Shown here: positions 1-7,901 of the stretch, in pieces
How positions within the stretch are numbered: the stretch's first letter is position 1
How the letters are laid out: each line of letters begins with the position of its first letter
Assembly: GCA_021604765.1 (NCBI GenBank)
Contig: BQJP01000005.1
Location: 61,851-125,850 of the forward strand
From: Thermodesulfobacteriota bacterium
GTDB lineage: Bacteria; Desulfobacterota_D; UBA1144; Nemesobacterales; UBA2774
Direction of reading: 5' to 3'
DNA length: 64,000 nucleotides
Made by a program: the position numbers and the translations under genes
Notes under the pieces: generated by a model
Told to the model about the DNA's origin: nothing
The model's database searches: none
Seen by the model: the letters and a program-made list of their open reading frames with translations, nothing else

Positions 1-299
1 CCAATTACGCGGCCGTCTTTTACAACACCTTTGAGCTTAGGACTCGAAGTCGCTGTTTCAGGTCTCATTTTATCCTTAGATGTTGTTGGTTTAGAATCTT
101 TATATCCTGCAACTTCATATTTTCCACCCTCAACTCTGGATAGTTTGCCATGAGAGATCATCTTTCTGAGGATTTTTTTTAATATGGGTCGTTCTTCTTT
201 TGTCATACCGAGTCGCCTTGAAATCTCTTTAGATCTCATAGGACGACCTTTCGAACTCTTTAATAATTTTATAATTTCTTTAGGTTTGGGGATGCTCAT
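1..299 (-). CDS. rnr: Ribonuclease R, N-terminal part (cut by window edge)
   Basis: Reading the minus strand from an ATG at 299 gives an open frame of about 99 codons that runs off the window start. It begins MSIPKPKEIIKLL, followed by a helix-turn-helix stretch (residues about 10-60, with GRPMRSKEISRRLGM), a K/S/T-rich linker, and KGVVKDGRVIG at the edge. That layout (N-terminal winged helix, then the start of a cold-shock-like OB domain) matches RNase R, a processive 3'-5' exoribonuclease of the RNB family that degrades structured RNA. The catalytic RNB and S1 domains lie outside. I see no good Shine-Dalgarno before this ATG. A GATAAT hexamer lies two bases upstream, so initiation may be unusual. 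An RNB protein of another class is possible. Confidence 0.72.
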   Translation of the reverse strand, partial: MSIPKPKEIIKLLKSSKGRPMRSKEISRRLGMTKEERPILKKILRKMISHGKLSRVEGGKYEVAGYKDSKPTTSKDKMRPETATSSPKLKGVVKDGRVI

Positions 300-538
300 T
301 AATTATCACAGAAGAAAAAACCGCCATAAGGGATAAGTTGCAAAAATAGGCAATGCAAACAAAAATTATGAATTATGAAGTTTACATTGATTAGACCTGA
401 AGTTCAATCGACTGAGATATTAAGAAAATTCCCTGCCAATGGGTATTTTGATTACAAAATTTGAATCTTGACTGTAATTCAGATAGAATTCCTTTGCCTA
501 ACGAACAGTAGGTTTAACTACCAGGAGGAAAGATCTAA

Positions 539-730
539 GTGTTAAAGAAAAACATACCGGGCGCTATATTTATTTGCCTCATACTTTTTACTTTTGTGGG
601 TATTGGTTTTTATCTGGGTATTTCATTAGACTGGGCTCAGTATTTTAAATACCTTGCAGTAGTTGCTATAATTGCTGTAATAATTTCAGCTATTATCAAC
701 ACAGTGCCTTCAGGTAGCTCTAAAAAGTAA
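539..730 (+). CDS. Small two-helix membrane protein, unknown function
   Basis: The frame codes for 63 residues from a GTG start. The start is supported by AGGAGG at 523-528, ten bases before the GTG. Two hydrophobic segments (about residues 7-28 and 36-55) are joined by a short loop containing LDWAQYFK, and the protein ends in a positively charged GSSKK tail. This suggests an inner-membrane hairpin with the C-terminus inside. I do not recognise a family. It is divergent from the RNase R gene and convergent with the zinc-finger-like gene that follows. Confidence 0.6.
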   Translation: MLKKNIPGAIFICLILFTFVGIGFYLGISLDWAQYFKYLAVVAIIAVIISAIINTVPSGSSKK

Positions 731-750
731 AAGTGTCCTCCGCGGATATC

Positions 751-1389
751 TTAAGGCATTATGATTAACTTACTTTCAGCTTGAGCCGGGGCTTCCTCTT
801 CAGGATGATACCTCATTAGATGAACTAGATAGCTCTTAGGATTTACATCATTTTCCATATAAAAAGTAGCTTCATCTAAAAATTCTTTTACTACTTTAAT
901 ACCGAAATCGAGACTAATTCTATTGGCTCCCAGTTCCGCATTGTCTTTATACTCATTTACTATGTTCAGAGTATGATTTGAAATTTCATCGGCATAGTTG
1001 TTACCGCTTTGATGCTGATACAACAGACCTTTTTTCTCTGTCTCTAGAGTTTTCATAGCTAAATCTAATCCTGTAACCAGATCTTTGTTTGTTAAATTTT
1101 TATCAGCTCTGAATATAGATACAAAACCTTTCTCCAGGTGTGCAAAGAGCTCAGGATTATGTTTATATAACTCTGTCTTCCTCACATAGCTTCCAGCCCC
1201 TTTTTTCTTGATCCTCTGTTGCATCATCTTTTGCTGATGCTGCTTTAAACCTTCTACGTAATACTGACAATCAAGTGGGCAGTTAATCTCAACCCCCCTC
1301 TTCTCTCCACAGCATACTGGGCAGATCGAGGTTCTCTTAGCCGGACAATATCTCTTAGGTTTCCTTTTATCACAGAGAACACACTTCAT
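751..1389 (-). CDS. Cysteine-rich zinc-finger-like protein, unknown function
   Basis: 212 residues. The N-terminus is a cysteine cluster: CVLCDKRKPKRYC, then CPVCCGEKRG, then CPLDCQYY (Cys at about 3, 6, 15, 23, 26, 27, 37, 41). It looks like a compact treble-clef or knuckle-type zinc-binding region. The rest is soluble and mostly helical with no signal peptide or membrane segment, and ends in a hydrophobic KLIIMP tail. This resembles conserved hypothetical zinc-finger proteins found next to housekeeping genes in deltaproteobacteria-like genomes, but I cannot name a function. It lies downstream of pilM on the same strand, about 150 bases away, so co-transcription is possible but not shown. 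Confidence 0.7.
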   Translation of the reverse strand: MKCVLCDKRKPKRYCPAKRTSICPVCCGEKRGVEINCPLDCQYYVEGLKQHQQKMMQQRIKKKGAGSYVRKTELYKHNPELFAHLEKGFVSIFRADKNLTNKDLVTGLDLAMKTLETEKKGLLYQHQSGNNYADEISNHTLNIVNEYKDNAELGANRISLDFGIKVVKEFLDEATFYMENDVNPKSYLVHLMRYHPEEEAPAQAESKLIIMP

Positions 1390-1540
1390 AATTACAAACC
1401 TACTCCTAATTTAGTATATTTGATCAATTTTAATTCAAAGAACTTAGGATATCATTCTCTAAATTTTCATCAAGGCCCGCTTCTTATAAATAGAAGTAAA
1501 GATTTAGAAATTAACTCGAATAAAGCAAGTAAGGTGAAAA

Positions 1541-2575
1541 TTAAGGCTTTCTCAAAGCAAGCCCAGTTGCCACAAGCATTTTTGGAGATATATCTTCTAT
1601 ATATTCAGGGTCAAAGACTTCTTCACTGTATTTGATATTTCTAAAAGGATTTAGAATACCAACGTATGATTTAGTAATTTCCGAGATAGTATCTTTTAAT
1701 CCCGGCATACTTGCTGTCCCCCCTCCAATCATTATTCTCTTTATATTCTCACCGTGATAGACGTTTGAAAAGTAATCAAGGGTTTGTTTTATCTCATTTG
1801 ATATAGAATTCATAAAATTATCCGCAATTAGTGTAATCCCGGGATCAGTCAGCCCTACTCTTTGATTATGCTTAACTTCTTCTGCTTCTTCGTAGGTCAG
1901 ATTCAGCTCCTGCATAATCAAATCGGTATAGCGACTTCCACCTATTTGTAAATCCCTGGCAAATACAGATTCCCCGCCATCAACTATCAGTATATTAGTA
2001 ACAGATGCGCCTATATTAACCAAAGCTAAAAGTCCGTCTGATTCGGGATAATTTACCTCATATATACTTTCTAAAGAAAACACATCAAGATCAATAACCA
2101 CAGGATTTAATCCCACATTTGTAATTATTGACAGATACTCCTTAGTCACATTCTTATTAGCAGCTACAATTAATACATCAATCTTATCTTTAGAGTTTTT
2201 TGCTTTTAGAACCTGGTAATCATGTGTATAGTCCCTAGCAGCTTGGGAGCTGAACTGTTCTATTTCCCATTTAATAGACTTCTTTAATTCTGTATCTGAC
2301 ATTGAGGGCAAACTAACTCTTTTTAACAATACTGGAGCTCCTGAGATTGAAACTGCCGCATTATCAGTCTCAATTTCCATATCATCAATTAATCTAGATA
2401 ACGTATTGGATATTACTTCAGAATTCTCAACTGATTTGTTAATGATAGCCCCTTGAGCCAGGGGAGTTTCTCCAATATTTTTTAGATGATAAGTAGTTCC
2501 AATTTCTTCAAGCTCTACGATCTTAATTGAGTTTGAGCCTATATCTATGCCCAAAACACTGCTTTTACCTAGCAA
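1541..2575 (-). CDS. pilM: Type IV pilus assembly ATPase PilM (orphan)
   Basis: 344 residues from a TTG start with AGAGGAG nine bases upstream. The N-terminus MLGKSSVLGIDIGSNSIKIVELE is the phosphate-1 loop of the actin/FtsA-like fold, and the C-terminal IMIGGGTASMPGLKDTI is the adenosine motif. PilM is a cytoplasmic actin-like protein that binds the N-terminal tail of PilN and links the PilNOP inner-membrane platform to the pilus or secretion motor. Normally pilM heads a pilMNOPQ operon. Here no pilN, pilO, pilP or pilQ follows; the next genes are a zinc-finger-like protein and RNase R. It may work with pilus genes elsewhere, or have become a stand-alone FtsA-like factor. The family assignment is firm, the role is not. 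Confidence 0.85.
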   Translation of the reverse strand: MLGKSSVLGIDIGSNSIKIVELEEIGTTYHLKNIGETPLAQGAIINKSVENSEVISNTLSRLIDDMEIETDNAAVSISGAPVLLKRVSLPSMSDTELKKSIKWEIEQFSSQAARDYTHDYQVLKAKNSKDKIDVLIVAANKNVTKEYLSIITNVGLNPVVIDLDVFSLESIYEVNYPESDGLLALVNIGASVTNILIVDGGESVFARDLQIGGSRYTDLIMQELNLTYEEAEEVKHNQRVGLTDPGITLIADNFMNSISNEIKQTLDYFSNVYHGENIKRIMIGGGTASMPGLKDTISEITKSYVGILNPFRNIKYSEEVFDPEYIEDISPKMLVATGLALRKP

Positions 2576-2809
2576 TAAATTCCGCTCCTCTTTTAGATTA
2601 AATGTTTAGCCGCCAATTTTGCTTAATATTATTACCCATCTAAGTATATCTATTTATTCTTAGTTATCTTCATTTTTTTATCTTACTTCTACTCATCTGT
2701 AATAGAATATGGAAAAACACAAAGTAAACCGAGAAGTTACAGAATACTATAAGAACCAATACACAAAAAAAGTTAAGAGAAATTATGGTGGGATTTTAAG
2801 GGAAGGTCT

Positions 2810-3181
2810 CTATTCAAACTGATCTTCGTAGTAAATTTCGACATCTTTTGAGAAAACCCGAGCGGGATCTGCACTAACAGATACATTGAAGAATTCTCTT
2901 TCAAGAGGATAAAGTAAAATATCGCTTCCCTCTTCAAAGAGCGATATAGAATTAGCTTCGATAATACTTCCATCCTCATCTTTGAGAACTATTACAACGT
3001 ATACAGATTGGACAGGGCGATCTCCATTATTAATGACGGCACCATTAAATTCTAACATTCCATTGCTATCTACGCTTTCTAGAATAGGGCCGTCCAATCC
3101 AACCACTCCGTCATCTTCGGGAGAGTCGCATCCCCATGCAAAAAACATAATGGCCACTACTATGAGAAGATATTTCTTCAT
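2810..3181 (-). CDS. Putative outer- or inner-membrane lipoprotein with FxLYD-like domain
   Basis: 123 residues. The signal sequence MKKYLLIVVAIMFFAWGCDS has a lipobox (FAWGC, Cys18). The Asp right after the Cys could hint at inner-membrane retention by the Lol rule known from E. coli, though the rule may not hold here. The mature part is one beta-rich domain with NNGDRPVQSVYVVIVLKDEDGS, similar to FxLYD domains (immunoglobulin-like modules of lipoproteins). The ATG overlaps the stop of the membrane sensor gene by four bases, so the two are translationally coupled. It is the last gene of an XRE regulator, membrane sensor and lipoprotein operon. Function unknown. Confidence 0.7.
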   Translation of the reverse strand: MKKYLLIVVAIMFFAWGCDSPEDDGVVGLDGPILESVDSNGMLEFNGAVINNGDRPVQSVYVVIVLKDEDGSIIEANSISLFEEGSDILLYPLEREFFNVSVSADPARVFSKDVEIYYEDQFE

Positions 3182-3921
3182 ACTTTCCTTTTATCCGCTA
3201 AATCAGATATTGATATTACATTCTTATCTTCATCTTGTACTTTTCTCTTATTATCCTCAGGCTCAAATTCTGTCTGATGGTCTTCAATTATATCACCCAA
3301 AACCTTGTGCATGATCTTAAGAGCGCCAACTGAATGCTCCTTAAGATAGCCCTTTTCAAAAACAACTTCTCTTTTTCTCCTCATCAGAAGATAGAAAATA
3401 AAAGCCTGGTTATTTAGAACAATTAACATTGCTGCGTAGAGAAGATAGTTATCGGCAAAAACTTTTTTAAGTATTGCCCTTGTATCAGAATCAATCTTTA
3501 CGATACCCAAATGCTCAGTTTGATCACTTCCGGAAAAAGGTACAAGTACTGATAAGATTCCGTTTTTATCTTTAACGGAATATCCTCCTTCAAGGTCATA
3601 GTCGCCTGTTAACAGCCCTTCGTTGTTAAAAACCACGCTGAAAAACTTAGGTGAAATCTCAAATGTGTTGAATAATTTTTTTCTGCCAAGCCTCTTATCC
3701 AAAAATAGATAAAAGTCTCCACTGGTAGGTTCAATCCCTTCTTCGGTGTAGAAGTCTATCGCAAGATCACCAATAGTTTCTGATATAGCCCTTGTTTTAG
3801 AGACAAATTCAGTCTTAGCTCTGTTGAACTGAAAAAGGAATACCAGTCCAATGAGAGCAAGAATACAGATCTCTATACCAATAGCTTTTAAAATAAATGA
3901 AAGATTATTTGTTAAGCGCAT
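3178..3921 (-). CDS. Two-pass membrane protein with Cache/PAS-like periplasmic domain
   Basis: 247 residues. A first membrane helix (about 12-32) is followed by a periplasmic domain (about 33-155) and a second helix (about 157-177), then a charged cytoplasmic tail of about 70 residues. The periplasmic part has the run VVFNNEGLLTGDYD and later LSVLVPFSGSDQTEHLGIVKID, the order of strands seen in single-Cache and PAS-like extracellular sensor domains. No kinase, GGDEF or methyl-accepting domain follows, so it looks like a sensor without a catalytic output. It overlaps the regulator gene by 10 bases and the lipoprotein gene by 4. I infer that it passes an envelope signal to the XRE protein; nothing in the sequence proves this. 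Confidence 0.65.
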   Translation of the reverse strand: MRLTNNLSFILKAIGIEICILALIGLVFLFQFNRAKTEFVSKTRAISETIGDLAIDFYTEEGIEPTSGDFYLFLDKRLGRKKLFNTFEISPKFFSVVFNNEGLLTGDYDLEGGYSVKDKNGILSVLVPFSGSDQTEHLGIVKIDSDTRAILKKVFADNYLLYAAMLIVLNNQAFIFYLLMRRKREVVFEKGYLKEHSVGALKIMHKVLGDIIEDHQTEFEPEDNKRKVQDEDKNVISISDLADKRKV

Positions 3922-4328
3922 TTTTTCATGAACTCTTCGAGTATCTCCTGTACGCCCTGATCTTTTGTATGTCTTAACAACATAAATATCATACCGCCGA
4001 AATCCCGTCTCATATCACTATCCAAACTTCTATAAAGGTTTATTAAAGCTTTCTCTGAGTCTGTAAGGACTTCGAAGCTGTCTTGCTCTATGTCCTCCTT
4101 TTCCATAAACCTTTTAAGACGCTCTTTCTTGGCGACATTCCATAGCTCTTCAATCTCAATTTCTAAGATTACGGCCATTTGATGACACCTATCTATAGAT
4201 GGGGCATCTACTTTCCCCGTCTCAAGCTGATGAATAAAAACACTTGATACTTCAAGGTTGCGAGCAAGTTCTTCTTGGGTAATATTCCTCTGCTTCCTTT
4301 TGCTCTTTAAATAATCACCGAACCTCAT
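3912..4328 (-). CDS. XRE-family helix-turn-helix regulator
   Basis: 138 residues. Residues 1-60 are a lambda-Cro/C1-type HTH: MRFGDYLKSKRKQRNITQEE, then VSSVFIHQLETGKVDAPS as the recognition-helix region. The rest (about 68-138) is helical and acidic/basic mixed, perhaps a dimerisation or partner-binding part, and ends in KKCA. GGAGG precedes the ATG. It is the first gene of a three-gene operon with the membrane sensor and lipoprotein. Two inverted repeats upstream (4461-4474 and 4482-4502) could be operators for it. The DNA-binding family is clear; the regulon is unknown. Confidence 0.85.
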   Translation of the reverse strand: MRFGDYLKSKRKQRNITQEELARNLEVSSVFIHQLETGKVDAPSIDRCHQMAVILEIEIEELWNVAKKERLKRFMEKEDIEQDSFEVLTDSEKALINLYRSLDSDMRRDFGGMIFMLLRHTKDQGVQEILEEFMKKCA

Positions 4329-4347
4329 ATATTAATACCTCCAGCGT

Positions 4348-4376
4348 TGTATATTCTCCAACCCCAAATATTTCAA
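4348..4376 (-). promoter_or_regulatory. Putative sigma-70 promoter of the XRE operon
   Basis: On the minus strand TTGAAA (4371-4376) and TATACA (4348-4353) are 17 bases apart. The expected start near 4341 gives a very short leader that just includes the GGAGG of the regulator gene. The match is good but was found by eye. Confidence 0.45.
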
Positions 4377-4460
4377 TTATTTTGTATAAGCTTACACCAT
4401 AAACCCACCAAATAGCAACACTATTTATGATAAAATTTATAATAATTTCAAGAAGTAAAA

Positions 4461-4502
4461 GTGTATTTTTACACAATTACTCAACCTATTCTATATAGGT
4501 TG
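4461..4502. promoter_or_regulatory. Two inverted repeats upstream of the XRE gene (candidate operators)
   Basis: GTGTA-TTTT-TACAC occupies 4461-4474. CAACCTAT-TCTAT-ATAGGTTG occupies 4482-4502, with perfect 8-base arms around a 5-base centre. Both are 85-130 bases upstream of the predicted -35 box, in a non-coding stretch between the XRE gene and tRNA-Phe. The size and symmetry suit a dimeric HTH protein, but no binding data exist and AT-rich repeats can arise by chance. Confidence 0.35.
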
Positions 4503-4560
4503 AAAATATTAAAAATTTAGAAGGAAAATCAGGGATATTGCTAAGTTTGAAGAAGTGAAA

Positions 4561-4633
4561 TGCCCGGAGACAGAATCGAACTGCCGACACGAGGATTTTC
4601 AATCCTCTGCTCTACCGACTGAGCTATCCGGGC
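4561..4633 (-). tRNA. tRNA-Phe (GAA)
   Basis: The minus strand folds into a 73-nt cloverleaf: acceptor GCCCGGA/TCCGGGC with discriminator A, D arm GCTC..GAGC, anticodon stem GAGGA/TCCTC with loop TTGAAAA (anticodon GAA), variable loop GTGTC, and T arm GGCAG-TTCGATT-CTGTC (a G-T pair closes one step). The CCA end is not encoded; the bases after the discriminator read TTTCAC. It therefore needs CCA-adding enzyme. Confidence 0.95.
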
Positions 4634-4640
4634 ATACTGA

Positions 4641-4669
4641 ATTTTGATATGAAACTAATGCATTGTTAA
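4641..4669 (-). promoter_or_regulatory. Putative promoter of tRNA-Phe
   Basis: TTAACA (4664-4669) and CAAAAT (4641-4646) on the minus strand are separated by 17 bases. The end of the -10 box is seven bases before the first base of the mature tRNA. Confidence 0.4.
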
Positions 4670-4776
4670 ATAACAGTTTGGTATTGATTAAAAAGTGGAT
4701 GTTATTCTACCCAAATACAAATTTACACGCAAGGGTTTGAAAGAACTAAATATTAATTACCATAATGACTTAATAA

Positions 4777-4818
4777 GACAAAAGGGAGAACAGTCTTAGC
4801 CCTAAGAACCGTCCTCCC
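4777..4818 (-). terminator. Rho-independent terminator after the porin gene
   Basis: On the minus strand an imperfect hairpin (arms 4784-4801 and 4801-4818, closed by GGGAG/CTCCC and CTAAG/CTTAG) is followed by TTTTGTC. It lies about 80 bases after the porin stop codon and so would end the amt-porin transcript. Confidence 0.6.
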
Positions 4819-4851
4819 CCCCGCCCACACAAAGGAGATATGGAGAGATAT

Positions 4852-4874
4852 GGACTCTAATATAATTAGAGTCC
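4852..4874. repeat. Perfect 10-base-pair hairpin just after the porin gene
   Basis: GGACTCTAAT-ATA-ATTAGAGTCC is a perfect inverted repeat with a three-base loop, 22 bases beyond the porin stop. In the plus direction it is followed by TTGTGTTTTT and would look like a terminator, but no plus-strand gene precedes it. In the minus direction it may protect the 3' end of the porin mRNA. Confidence 0.5.
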
Positions 4875-4896
4875 TTGTGTTTTTAATCTTGTATTT

Positions 4897-6225
4897 TTAT
4901 AACTCAATCCAATACAGCAACTGTCCCATTACACCGTACTGGTCTTTCTCAAATCCTCCATCTTCTGTTTCAAAGTATCTCTCATCTGAGTGATCCCATC
5001 TAAATTCCGCTCTTGCCTCAAAATTATCAATAAATCTGTTACCGGCAATAAGCCCTTTAAACGGTTTAACAGAAATTGTTGGTGTTAATTCAAAAAGCTT
5101 CTGTGCTGTGCCTGTCCTGAATCCGTCTTCGTCATCGAAGTATTCACCCCTAAGAGCAAGTGTGATTGCAGGATGTACATCAGCTACTATATAGCCAGCG
5201 ATACCCCACCATGATACGCCCTCTTCTGAACCTAGTTCATTGAAGATAATATCTTGCTGCCATCCAAAATCGGCATCAACAATGAATGTTAGCCAGTCGT
5301 CCAAGGTTATTGTACCAACAGCGGTAATTAACTCTCTCCAGCCGTTTGTTTCATCAAAACCTATATCACCAGGTTCTCTACCGAAATAGCCGGTAACACC
5401 AATCCAGAGATCGCTAATAACACCTCCAGAGTGGCTAAATGCCAACTGACTCTCAATTGTTACGTTGCCGTTATCATCTTTAACCTGATCCCAACCATTG
5501 TTAAGACCAGCGGTCAAGGTTAGCGGTCCGGCTGAATAATCAGCTCTTACACCTGTGTGAGTAAACGGTATCGCGAACCCGAACAGAATTGAACGTGTGA
5601 TGTTAGGATTGTCTTTAGCTTCAATCACCTCATATCCGGCAAGTGTTACAAACTTACCTGCATATACATTGAGCCCATTTCCAATAGGCGCTAAGAATTG
5701 CAGATATGCCTGATATGGATCAATGACATCACTTTCTAAACCACTTGAAGCAAGAAGTGGAGCCTGTTCACCTATTAGAATGTCTGCTCTAAAACCTAAA
5801 AGATCCATAACTCCGCCTTCAAGCGTCGGTGTCTTGGATACTGAAATGGTAAAAGCGTTTATAGCAAACTGTTCGTTGTCAGGATATAGTGACCTTAACT
5901 GCAGATCACTTGTAGAACCACGATCAAACACATACTGATAGGTAGTATCTACATAGAAACCTAGATCTATGGCATCAAAAAAGCTTAAGAAACCATTTAC
6001 TTTAAGATCTGTATCCTCCTGCTTTGTCGACAACTCCTCAACTTGTAGTTGAGTTGCAGCCTTTTCGGCTTCCATCTGCTCTATCTTCTGCATCAACAGC
6101 TCATTCTGTCTGCGATTTTCTTCAATCATCTGCTTGAGTTCCTCAGTTGATTGAGCATTAGATGATAGAGTGCCTAATGGCAGTAAAAGTGTTAACGCTA
6201 GAAATAAAATTGTTAACCTTTTCAT
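4897..6225 (-). CDS. Outer-membrane beta-barrel porin with N-terminal coiled coil
   Basis: 442 residues. The signal peptide MKRLTILFLALTLLLPLGTL ends near SNAQS. Residues about 27-70 form a Q/E-rich coiled coil (EELKQMIEENRRQNELLMQK), then a long series of alternating beta strands rich in aromatic and Gly residues, ending in LLYWIEL. This fits the OmpL-like beta-barrel porin family (BBP2 type) with a periplasmic coiled coil that can trimerise or reach peptidoglycan. AAAGGAGG precedes the ATG. It follows the ammonium transporter gene on the same strand with a 100-base gap containing a hairpin. The pair suggests an outer-membrane route for a nitrogenous solute such as ammonium or urea, but substrate is inference. 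Confidence 0.78.
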   Translation of the reverse strand: MKRLTILFLALTLLLPLGTLSSNAQSTEELKQMIEENRRQNELLMQKIEQMEAEKAATQLQVEELSTKQEDTDLKVNGFLSFFDAIDLGFYVDTTYQYVFDRGSTSDLQLRSLYPDNEQFAINAFTISVSKTPTLEGGVMDLLGFRADILIGEQAPLLASSGLESDVIDPYQAYLQFLAPIGNGLNVYAGKFVTLAGYEVIEAKDNPNITRSILFGFAIPFTHTGVRADYSAGPLTLTAGLNNGWDQVKDDNGNVTIESQLAFSHSGGVISDLWIGVTGYFGREPGDIGFDETNGWRELITAVGTITLDDWLTFIVDADFGWQQDIIFNELGSEEGVSWWGIAGYIVADVHPAITLALRGEYFDDEDGFRTGTAQKLFELTPTISVKPFKGLIAGNRFIDNFEARAEFRWDHSDERYFETEDGGFEKDQYGVMGQLLYWIEL

Positions 6226-6269
6226 ATCTGACTTATCCTCCTTTGAATTGGATTTAACTACTTTTATTA

Positions 6270-6299
6270 AGCTGCCCCCCCAGTTTGTGGGGAGCAGCT
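6270..6299 (-). terminator. GC-rich hairpin between amt and porin genes
   Basis: AGCTGC plus a C-run pairs with a G-run plus GCAGCT across a seven-base loop, with one mismatch. On the minus strand it is followed by TTAATAAAAG, a weak tail, so partial termination or mRNA processing between amt and the porin gene is more likely than a full stop. Confidence 0.45.
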
Positions 6300-6325
6300 A
6301 ACCTTGAGTCCTTTATTTATTTGGC

Positions 6326-7720
6326 TTATTCATCTTCGTATGAAGGCATAGTCATTGTTGAACCACCCGCTTCAGCAATCTGCTGGAAGTCTGGGTATGC
6401 CATCATTCCATGCTCGCCAAGATCAAGCCCCATTAATTCTTCTTCTTCAGAAACCCTAATACCCATAATCACTTTGATTACTAAGAACAGGATTAGAGCG
6501 CACACTACTGTGAAGACACCGTAGGCAAAAACTCCAATAAGCTGAGTCATGAAGTTGAAATCAGCGGCAAAGATACCTACTGCAAGTGTTCCCCATATTC
6601 CGCAAACTAGATGTACGGATATTGCACCAACCGGGTCATCAACTTTAGCGTATTTGTCAAAGAAAATAACAGAAGCTACTACCAAGAAACCTGCAATTAA
6701 ACCGATTATCACAGAGCTCATAGGGGTCATAACATCAGCCCCTGCGGTTATACCAACAAGACCGGCAAGCGAGCCGTTTAGGATCATTGAAAGGTCTGGT
6801 TTTTTGAAAACAATCCAGGAAAGAACCATAGCTCCGATAATTCCCGCCGCAGCTGCAAGTGAAGTTGTTACAAATACTAGGGAGATTAGCTCTGGGTCGG
6901 CGGATAAAACGGAACCGCCGTTAAAACCATACCATCCAAACCATAGCAAAAACATTCCAGCCGCTGCTAACGGAAGGCTATGACCGGGTATAGGTCTTAA
7001 GCCTCCGGATTTTGTATATTTACCTAGACGTGGGCCAAGAATTATAGCTCCTATTAGTGCACCCCATCCTCCTACACTGTGTACTAATGTTGAGCCTGCG
7101 AAGTCATAAAAGCCCATAGCATCTAACCATCCTCCACCCCACTTCCATGAGCCTGCGATTGTATAGACTATTGCAACAAAGATTGTAGAAAAAACCAAGA
7201 AGCTGCTCAGTTTCATCCTCTCAGCTACAGCTCCGGAAACAATTGTTGCCGCTGTTGCGGCAAACATTGCCTGGAATATAAAATCAGTCCAATATGTATA
7301 CCCGCCGTCGGCATAAGCGATTAATCCTGCGGCACCCTCAGGTGATGCTATTCCAAATCCTGCAAATCCGAAAAACTGTCCTAAGGAAAAATCTCCTGGA
7401 TACATTAGGTTAAAACCTACAATGGCATATGTGAGAATACCTATTGCAATGATTGAAACATTTTTAAATAGAATATTAGTAGTGTTTTTAGCTCGAGTAA
7501 GTCCTGTCTCGATTGAAGCAAATCCCAGGTGCATGATAAAAACTAGGAATGTCGCCACAAGCATCCAAATGTTGTTAGCTGTAAAAATAGCATCCGCAAC
7601 AGTTGGACCCGCATCCTCTTGGGCAAATGATGAGTAAGTTCCAAGAGCTAACAAACTCAGCACTGTAAAAATAGTAGCCCTTGAGGGCTTTTCTCTAAAG
7701 CTGTATAAAAAATCTTTCAT
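6326..7720 (-). CDS. amt: Ammonium transporter (Amt/Mep/Rh family)
   Basis: 464 residues. A cleavable-looking leader (residues about 1-34, with ATIFTVLSLLALGTYSSFAQ) precedes the Amt fold of 11 membrane helices. Family signatures are visible: AGSTLVHSVGGWGALIGAIILGPR (first conserved His region), FLLWFGWYGFNGGSVL, and ISVHLVCGIWGTLAVGIFA (second conserved His). Amt trimers move ammonium (as NH3 plus H+) into the cell and are gated by PII proteins; no glnK/glnB lies beside it here. AAAGGAGGAG precedes the ATG. Upstream is a strong sigma-54 promoter match and an NtrC-type inverted repeat, so expression is probably induced by nitrogen limitation. The porin gene lies downstream. Confidence 0.95.
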   Translation of the reverse strand: MKDFLYSFREKPSRATIFTVLSLLALGTYSSFAQEDAGPTVADAIFTANNIWMLVATFLVFIMHLGFASIETGLTRAKNTTNILFKNVSIIAIGILTYAIVGFNLMYPGDFSLGQFFGFAGFGIASPEGAAGLIAYADGGYTYWTDFIFQAMFAATAATIVSGAVAERMKLSSFLVFSTIFVAIVYTIAGSWKWGGGWLDAMGFYDFAGSTLVHSVGGWGALIGAIILGPRLGKYTKSGGLRPIPGHSLPLAAAGMFLLWFGWYGFNGGSVLSADPELISLVFVTTSLAAAAGIIGAMVLSWIVFKKPDLSMILNGSLAGLVGITAGADVMTPMSSVIIGLIAGFLVVASVIFFDKYAKVDDPVGAISVHLVCGIWGTLAVGIFAADFNFMTQLIGVFAYGVFTVVCALILFLVIKVIMGIRVSEEEELMGLDLGEHGMMAYPDFQQIAEAGGSTMTMPSYEDE

Positions 7721-7776
7721 CTCTGCACTCCTCCTTTGGCAAGGTCTATAAAAAATAGATTTTTCAATCAGTAAAG

Positions 7777-7792
7777 TGCAAGAGATATGCCA
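7777..7792 (-). promoter_or_regulatory. Sigma-54 (RpoN) promoter of amt
   Basis: The minus strand reads TGGCATATCTCTTGCA. This keeps the invariant GG and GC with exactly ten bases between them and the TTGC block of the sigma-54 consensus. The start of transcription would fall near 7767, about 47 bases before the amt ATG and its GGAGGA site. Confidence 0.75.
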
Positions 7793-7901
7793 AGTCAGAA
7801 AAGGATTGCAAAAGTAGCTCTAACATACTGAAATAATTGGCAATTCAAGAAATACGACGTAAGAACAGCTTAGAATTGCTATTAGATAAACAACATTCAC
7901 A

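Noticed and set aside
1420..1635. Short plus-strand open frame after the zinc-finger gene
   Set aside because: It overlaps the 3' end of pilM in another frame, has no ribosome binding site and no domain.
4852..4874. Plus-strand terminator
   Set aside because: It has the form of one (stem plus T-rich tail), but no plus-strand transcript is expected upstream, so it is listed only as a hairpin.
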